DNA from: an uncultured Collinsella sp. | GTDB lineage: Bacteria; Actinomycetota; Coriobacteriia; Coriobacteriales; Coriobacteriaceae | NCBI GenBank assembly: GCA_937943045.1 | Contig: CALEBN010000068.1 | Location: 1-64,000 of the forward strand | Direction: 5' to 3' | DNA: 64,000 nucleotides | Part shown: positions 59,243-64,000 of the stretch, piece by piece | Layout: each line of letters starts with the position of its first letter | Position numbering within the stretch: the first letter of the stretch is position 1 | Translations under genes and position numbers: made by a program | Notes under the pieces: generated by a model | The model's database searches: none | Seen by the model: the letters and a program-made list of their open reading frames with translations, nothing else | What the model was told of the DNA's origin: nothing

Positions 59243-59716
59243 ATGATTTACGGTGCATTGGGCGATATCGAGGAGTACCGTGGAATGCTCAAGGGCCTCG
59301 ACGTGCTGATCGACTGGCTCGAGGAGAACGATCCGGCGAAGCTCGAGGTCGGCAGCCATCCGATTCTGGGCGACAAGGTCTTTGCGAACGTCATGGCTCC
59401 CACGACGCGTCCCGAAGCCGAGGCTCACTATGAGACGCATCAGCGCTATCACGACCTGCAGATCGACGTCGAGGGTCGCGAGGCCTTTAAGGTTGCCACG
59501 GGCAGCCTGACGCTGGTTCAGGAGTTTGACGAGAAGGACGACTACGATCTGGTCGATTCCGACGCCTCGATCGCCGGCGATCTTGCTGACGACAAGTTTG
59601 CGCTGTTTGTTGCCGGCGAGCCTCACATGCCCACGCTCGAGTTCCCGGGCGATGGCGCGCAGCCGGTCAAGAAGATTTGCTTTAAGCTGCTTGCAGATGC
59701 TTACTGGGAGGAGTAG
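59243..59716 (+). CDS. YhcH/YjgK/YiaL-family protein
   Basis: A 157-residue cupin-like protein (DUF386), a family found in sugar acid and sialic acid operons and linked to sugar anomerisation. It starts MIYGALGDIEEYRGMLKGLD and contains the conserved THQRYHDLQIDVEGREAF with metal-binding His and Glu, and a late VKKICFKLLADAYWEE. ATG 59243 follows GAGAGGGG. Position at the end of the amino-sugar operon, after the nagA remnant, suggests a role in handling the same sugars. Confidence 0.9.
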   Translation: MIYGALGDIEEYRGMLKGLDVLIDWLEENDPAKLEVGSHPILGDKVFANVMAPTTRPEAEAHYETHQRYHDLQIDVEGREAFKVATGSLTLVQEFDEKDDYDLVDSDASIAGDLADDKFALFVAGEPHMPTLEFPGDGAQPVKKICFKLLADAYWEE

Positions 59717-59890
59717 CGCGCTGCTCGGCTGAGCTGTTCGTGTTGCGAGCGTTATCCCTTGGGGGAGCTCGCTTGGACCCCGCTGATCGCGGTTCCTTTG
59801 GGGGTTGCGGTTGGCGGGGCTTTTGTTGAGTAGGGGAGTTTCCGGCGGCGTTGTGCTTGGATTGGCGGATGCGCGCCCGAAATCGGCAAC

Positions 59891-59913
59891 AAAAAAGCCG
59901 CCCGAAGGCGGCT
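59891..59913 (-). terminator. Terminator of tRNA-Thr
   Basis: Read on the minus strand: AGCCGCC-TTCG-GGCGGCT then TTTTTT, a tetraloop hairpin 11 bases after the tRNA end. Confidence 0.9.
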
Positions 59914-59924
59914 ATCTTGTGCAA

Positions 59925-60000
59925 TGGAGCCAGCGACCGGGCTCGAACCGGTGACCCCCGCTTTACGAGAGCGGTGCTCTACCAACTGAGCTACGCTGGC
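59925..60000 (-). tRNA. tRNA-Thr (CGU anticodon)
   Basis: On the minus strand the 76 bases fold as a full cloverleaf: acceptor GCCAGCG/CGCTGGC, D arm with AGCTCAGTTGGTAGAGC, anticodon stem CCGCT/AGCGG with loop CTCGTAA (anticodon CGT, reading ACG), T arm with GGTTCGAGCC and encoded CCA end. No intron or damage. Confidence 0.95.
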
Positions 60001-60207
60001 GGCCATGTGATGGCGCAACTGAGGCGTCAACGGCTGTCTATGATACGGGACATCGCACATCCGCGCAAGGGTTCTGACGGCTTTTCTCACTTTAAATGCA
60101 CTAATATTAGAGGCGTGATGTCTGTGGCGTCCATCTGGCGCTTGACCAGCTGTTGAGTTGGTGGTCGACGTCCCGCTCGTATGGGTCTCAAACAGAATGG
60201 GGCAGCC

Positions 60208-60690
60208 ATGGCTCAACCCAAGATCCTTCTCACACGTATCGACGACCGTTTCATTTACGGACAAGACGTTGAGCTGTGGAACGAAGCCGTGGGTTCCAAC
60301 CTTGTCCTAATCGTCAACGATGAGATCGCGGCAGATTCGCGCCAATGGGCACCCATGAGGGTGGCGGCGCCAGAAGGCGTTTGGACGCGGTTTTTCTCGG
60401 TACAAAAGGCCATCGACATCATTCATACCGCAACGCCGCGTCAATGGATTCTGATCATGGTGGCCTCACCCTCCGATGCGCTCGCGCTGGTTAAGGGCGG
60501 TGTGCCAATAACCAAGATTAGTATCGGCCATATGCGGGCGGGGGAGGGCAAGCGCTCTGCAACGCCTGCCGTTGCCGTAGGCGATACAGACATCGCCGCC
60601 TTCAAAGAGTTGCAAAAGCTCGGTATAGAGCTAGAAATCCGCCATCTCCCCAGTTCCGCCCCCGATCCCATCGGCAATCTGTTCAACTGA
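60208..60690 (+). CDS. Orphan EIIB-like PTS protein lacking the catalytic histidine
   Basis: A 160-residue paralogue of the EIIB at 50421, same length and aligned end to end. ATG 60208 (MAQPKILLTRIDDR) matches its start; an ATG at 60181 adds nine residues. The active-site His17 is replaced by Tyr17 (DDRFIYGQDVELW), while the surrounding fold motifs (RFFSVQKAIDII, LVKGGVPITKISIGHM, AFKELQKLGIELEIR) remain. It cannot accept phosphate in the normal way. It has no EIIA, EIIC or EIID beside it, and lies next to tRNA-Thr. It may be a regulatory decoy or a relic not yet broken. Confidence 0.88.
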   Translation: MAQPKILLTRIDDRFIYGQDVELWNEAVGSNLVLIVNDEIAADSRQWAPMRVAAPEGVWTRFFSVQKAIDIIHTATPRQWILIMVASPSDALALVKGGVPITKISIGHMRAGEGKRSATPAVAVGDTDIAAFKELQKLGIELEIRHLPSSAPDPIGNLFN

Positions 60691-60755
60691 TCCCTTGGGG
60701 ACGGAGGAAAACGGATCATTTTGCCTTCGTAGGGGATCTGTGTGGCGCTGTCCGC

Positions 60756-60909
60756 CAAAACTATGCCGGTTTACTACGATGAATTGCTTATCGCCGAGCA
60801 TGCCAAATTTGCAGAGAATAAAACCGCAGGTAGACGAGTTGCTAATTTTTTATAAACCAGCGCGTGGTCGGACATAGTGGGTTCATCGTAGTAATTCGGC
60901 ATAGTTTTG
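60756..60909. mobile_element. 154-bp element with 28-bp terminal inverted repeats
   Basis: CAAAACTATGCCG...ACTACGATGAA (60756-60783) is matched inverted at 60882-60909 with three or four mismatches in the middle. The interior is A/T-rich, has no ATG frame of note and could be a MITE. Its ends are different from copies A and B, so it is a separate family. Confidence 0.65.
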
Positions 60910-60960
60910 TTATGTCATCAATTCGGTGGCATCGAAAAGAAGGATTTAGGCATGAAGCAG

Positions 60961-60988
60961 CGCCCGTCGGCGGTGGTGCCGGCGGGCG
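60961..60988 (-). terminator. Hairpin downstream of galM
   Basis: GCGCCCGTCGGC pairs with GCCGGCGGGCGC (one mismatch) just after the minus-strand galM stop. No long T tract is seen on the minus side. Confidence 0.55.
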
Positions 60989-61016
60989 CTGCTGTGCGAG
61001 ATGTCGCGTTGTGGGC

Positions 61017-62069
61017 CTAGTGCCTCATAAAGTGGTATTCGATCATATTGCTGTAGGGGTGACCCGGACCCACAATGCCCTGCGGGAACAGCGGCTGGTG
61101 CGGCGTGTCGGGGTACATCTCGGCCTCGAGGGCAAAGCCGGCGCCCCAGCCATAGTTGGCATCGTCCTTGGCGTGCTCGTCGCCCAGCCAGTTGCCGGTG
61201 TAGAGCTGCACGCCCGGGGCGGTGGTGTAGTAGTCCAGCTCACGACCGGTCCACATCTCCTCGACATGTAGGGCGCGACGCAGGTTGCGGCCGTACTGAT
61301 AGCCATCGATGCACAGGCAGTGATCGTAGCCACGGGCCTGCTTAATCTGCGGGTCGTCGGCCTCCATGCCGGGTGCGACGGGGCGCAGCTCGCGAAAGTC
61401 AAACGGTGTTCCCTCGACCGGAGCGATTTCGCCGGTGGGGATGTTCTGCTCGTTAATGGGCAAGTAGTGGGCAGCGTTGGCGATAAAGAAGTGCTCACAG
61501 TCCATGCCGGCGTTATGGCCGGCAAGGTTAAAGTACGTGTGGTTGGTCATGGACACGTAGGTGGCGCGGTCGCTCTCGCAACCATACTCGATGCGGAAGA
61601 CGCCGGTGCGCGTAACGGTAAACACAGCCGTAAAGGTTCGGTTGCCGGGCAGGCCCAGCTCGCCATCCTTAAGCGAGGTGGTCATGCGCACGGCGTTGTG
61701 AGTCTCGTCGAGCTCAACGTCCCATACGCGCTTGTGCAGACCATGCTCAAGATCGCTGTGCAGGTTGTTGACGCCTTCGTTGGCCGGCATGTGCCAGTCC
61801 GTGCCGTCGATGGTGATCGTGGCGCCCGCGGTGCGGTTTGCCACGGGGCCGATGGTCGCGCCAAAGCAGGCGGGGTTGTCAAAGTAATCCTCGAGCTTAT
61901 CGAAGCCCAGTACCACATCGCGCACGTTGCCGGGAATGTCGGGCACATCGATACCCAGCACGGTGGCGCCATAGTCCATAATGCGAACGCAGATCTCGGG
62001 CCCGTTGAGGGTGTAACGATGAACGGAGGTGCCGCACGGCGCGGTGCCGAAAAGCTCGGAAGTGATCAT
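61017..62069 (-). CDS. galM: Aldose 1-epimerase (galactose mutarotase)
   Basis: A 350-residue enzyme that interconverts alpha and beta anomers of galactose or glucose. ATG 62069 (MITSELFGTAPCG) follows TTAGGA. The core shows GFDKLEDYFDNPACFGATIG, ANRTAGATITIDG, the catalytic His in MTNHTYFNLAGH, YDHCLCIDGY and the catalytic Glu region GFALEAEMYPDTPHQP. It is divergent from the DeoR regulator, with 206 bases between the starts. Together with the lacG-like gene it suggests lactose or galactose use. Confidence 0.94.
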   Translation of the reverse strand: MITSELFGTAPCGTSVHRYTLNGPEICVRIMDYGATVLGIDVPDIPGNVRDVVLGFDKLEDYFDNPACFGATIGPVANRTAGATITIDGTDWHMPANEGVNNLHSDLEHGLHKRVWDVELDETHNAVRMTTSLKDGELGLPGNRTFTAVFTVTRTGVFRIEYGCESDRATYVSMTNHTYFNLAGHNAGMDCEHFFIANAAHYLPINEQNIPTGEIAPVEGTPFDFRELRPVAPGMEADDPQIKQARGYDHCLCIDGYQYGRNLRRALHVEEMWTGRELDYYTTAPGVQLYTGNWLGDEHAKDDANYGWGAGFALEAEMYPDTPHQPLFPQGIVGPGHPYSNMIEYHFMRH

Positions 62070-62275
62070 TTGGTTCCTAACATCGAGGTATTTCGGACAA
62101 ACTGTAGCGCGAACAGGCGAGATTATCACTACACCCCACTAAAGCAGGGGGTATTTTTCTCAAAAAAGTGATGATTGGAGCTGTGCGGGTGTTCATTTTT
62201 GACGCGCACGAGTCTGATACAATTTGTTCGTTACTGTTTGAATGATATGCGCGCAAAGAACGGCGAGGATTCATC

Positions 62276-63040
62276 GTGATTAAGGCAGAGCGACAGGATA
62301 AGGTTCGTCAGCTGCTCGAAGAGCAGGGCACGGTTTCGGTCAAGGAGATTTCGGATGCGCTGGGCGTTTCGGATATGACGATTCGCCGCGACCTCGAAGA
62401 ACTTGCGAGCCTGGGCGAGATCGAGCGCGTGCACGGTGGCGCCCGTAGCGCACAGGGACGTCCCCATGCTATGTTGCGCCATGAGTATTCGCACAGCGAA
62501 AAGCGCACTAAGCATGCCGAGGAAAAGCTGCAGATCGCGCGCCGCGCCGTTGAGCTCATCGAGGAGGGCTCGACCATCTTTTTGGGCACGGGCACTACGG
62601 TTGAGCAGATGGCCTCGATGCTGCCGGCATTTCGCCTGCGCATTGTGACCAATTCGCTTTCGGTGTTTAACCTGCTCGAGGCGCGCGAAGATTGCGACCT
62701 GTGCCTCGTGGGCGGTATGTACCGTCGCCGCACCGCCGCTTTTGTGGGACCAACGGCCGAGGATACCCTGCGTGCGTTGGGCATCGACGCGGCGTTTATC
62801 GGCGCCAACGGCATTCTGGATGGCGACGTATCTACGTCCAACATGGACGAGGGCCGTATCCAGCAGCTCGCCTTTAGCAAGGCCGACTCACGCTATCTGA
62901 TCGCCGATTCCAGCAAGATCGGCAAGCGCGACTTCTACACCTTCTGTCGCTTGGACAGCCTGGATGCCGTGGTGTGCGAACCGGGTATCGCCGCCGAGAA
63001 TCGTGCCGCCATCGAGGAACACACGCAGGTCATCTGCTAG
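62276..63040 (+). CDS. DeoR-family sugar-phosphate-responsive repressor
   Basis: A 254-residue regulator starting at GTG 62276 after GAGGA. The helix-turn-helix (SVKEISDALGVSDMTIRRDL, about 21-40) is followed by LEELASLGEIERVHGGAR. The effector domain has the DeoR signature IFLGTGTTVEQMASML near 101 and GIDAAFIGANGI. Such repressors (LacR, AgaR, FruR types) release DNA when a sugar phosphate binds. It is divergent from galM and two genes away from the lacG-like gene, so it probably controls galactose-related genes here. Confidence 0.91.
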   Translation: MIKAERQDKVRQLLEEQGTVSVKEISDALGVSDMTIRRDLEELASLGEIERVHGGARSAQGRPHAMLRHEYSHSEKRTKHAEEKLQIARRAVELIEEGSTIFLGTGTTVEQMASMLPAFRLRIVTNSLSVFNLLEAREDCDLCLVGGMYRRRTAAFVGPTAEDTLRALGIDAAFIGANGILDGDVSTSNMDEGRIQQLAFSKADSRYLIADSSKIGKRDFYTFCRLDSLDAVVCEPGIAAENRAAIEEHTQVIC

Positions 63041-63158
63041 CTAACGCTATGGGATTGCCAACAGGCGATGCGGGAGGACTTTTACCTCCTGTCATTGTGG
63101 GGAATCAACGCGTGAGCGCTACGCGATATGACGTGTAAATGAGGACTCCACTATCAAA

Positions 63159-63453
63159 TTGTCTCAACCTGTGACAGGTAGGGGTGAAATCACCAACCAG
63201 ATGTTACAGATTGGGGGGATTGTCCTGTGCATTTGTCTCAATCTGTAACAGCTAGGACCCAAAAACTCGACTAGATGTTACAGATCGAGATTTTGTCTAC
63301 CCAGCCATCATCTTTGTCTTGATCTGTAACAGTTAGACGGCCAAAAGCGAATCAGATGTTACAGATCTAGACATTTCGAACCGGGTGCCCCCGTTCATCT
63401 CAATTTGTAACAATTGGGGCCAAAAATCTCTGCTAGATGTTACAGATCGAGAC
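63159..63453. repeat. Four tandem hairpin units, about 60 bases each at 74-82 base spacing
   Basis: Units start near 63159, 63233, 63314 and 63396. Each begins (T)CTCAATCTGTAACAG.TAG and ends CTAGATGTTACAGAT.GAGA, so each unit is itself an inverted repeat of about 17-18 bp arms around a variable loop. Loops differ in sequence, while arms are kept. No frame crosses the array. Confidence 0.8.
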
Positions 63454-63481
63454 AAACGGCCTGCTCGGGCCGAGCCAAAAC

Positions 63482-63527
63482 AAAAAAGGCCGCATGCGAA
63501 CCCGTGGAGGGATTCTCATGCGGCCGA
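63482..63527 (-). terminator. Terminator of the lacG-like gene
   Basis: Perfect 9-bp arms GGCCGCATG/CATGCGGCC around a 20-base loop; on the minus strand it is followed by TTTTTT. Confidence 0.88.
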
Positions 63528-63546
63528 CAGGGGGTATGCGGGGGAA

Positions 63547-64000
<454 letters not shown>

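Larger units (their letters stand above)
60691..61016. other. Intergenic region with a small inverted-repeat element
   Basis: The gene-free stretch between the orphan EIIB and galM holds the 154-bp element at 60756-60909 and a galM terminator at 60961-60988. Nothing else recognised. Confidence 0.5.
63041..63546. other. 500-base gap with hairpin repeat array
   Basis: The gap between the DeoR gene and the lacG-like gene holds a GGAGG/CCTCC hairpin just after the DeoR stop (63073-63090), the four-unit array at 63159-63453 and the lacG terminator at 63482-63525. Confidence 0.6.

Noticed and set aside
59851..60156. 101-codon plus-strand frame over the tRNA gene
   Set aside because: It is produced by reading through the antisense of tRNA-Thr.
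63159..63453. CRISPR array
   Set aside because: Repeats are imperfect, internally palindromic over their whole length and without uniform spacers; no cas genes nearby.

Overview
The window is Actinomycetota gut DNA, but it comes from two different organisms joined inside one gene. Positions 1 to about 3990 carry apt, sucC, sucD, a DUF6350-type membrane protein and the first ~66 codons of purH, in the order and sequence style of Bifidobacterium. From about 4020 to 64000 everything looks like Collinsella (Coriobacteriia): archaeal-type topoisomerase I, RicT/HolB/Tmk block, many phosphotransferase systems (PTS), TTT-rich Phe codons and abundant intergenic palindromes. The switch falls in a conserved stretch of purH shared by both lineages, so the simplest reading is a chimeric contig rather than a transfer.

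Layout after the junction: purH remainder; an unknown gene; a BceRS-like two-component pair (6.5-8.3 kb); a hipBA toxin-antitoxin operon with three operator copies (8.35-10.05 kb); uspA, uppP and pcrA; manA; a divergent GntR regulator facing a 6-phospho-beta-glucosidase / Lac-family PTS operon (16.4-21.2 kb); ROK kinase, Mn-pyrophosphatase, NhaA; an Ic-type aspartate aminotransferase and a STAS protein; tatB-tatC-hypA-hypB; topoisomerase I; tmk-holB-ricT; comF and a predicted PD-(D/E)XK protein; a lipoprotein behind a long leader; hpf, degV, a beta-hydroxyacid dehydrogenase with a His/Cys-rich tail; an isocitrate dehydrogenase homologue and a membrane-anchored protein.

From 49 to 60 kb lies a coherent amino-sugar locus: a mannose-family PTS (EIIA, a YajC-like protein, EIIB, EIIC, EIID), a GntR/UTRA regulator, an AgaS-type SIS isomerase/deaminase, a NagA/AgaA deacetylase, an aldose-epimerase-like protein, a PfkB-type sugar-phosphate kinase, a remnant of a second nagA, and a YhcH-like protein. 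Together they would import N-acetylgalactosamine (or N-acetylglucosamine) as the 6-phosphate, deacetylate it, deaminate/isomerise it to tagatose-6-phosphate and phosphorylate it; the bisphosphate aldolase is not in the window. The PTS and agaS promoters share an identical TGGTTACTACCA palindrome that resembles the DasR/NagR operator, tying them to the GntR regulator. After tRNA-Thr come an orphan EIIB whose catalytic His is Tyr, galM, a DeoR regulator, a four-unit array of hairpin repeats, and the 3' end of a lacG-type 6-phospho-beta-galactosidase.

Non-coding structure is unusually rich: two copies of a ~220-230 bp element and one 154 bp element with terminal inverted repeats (MITE-like), five long palindromes near gene ends, and the hairpin array at 63.16-63.45 kb. 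No complete IS element, CRISPR array or prophage was seen.
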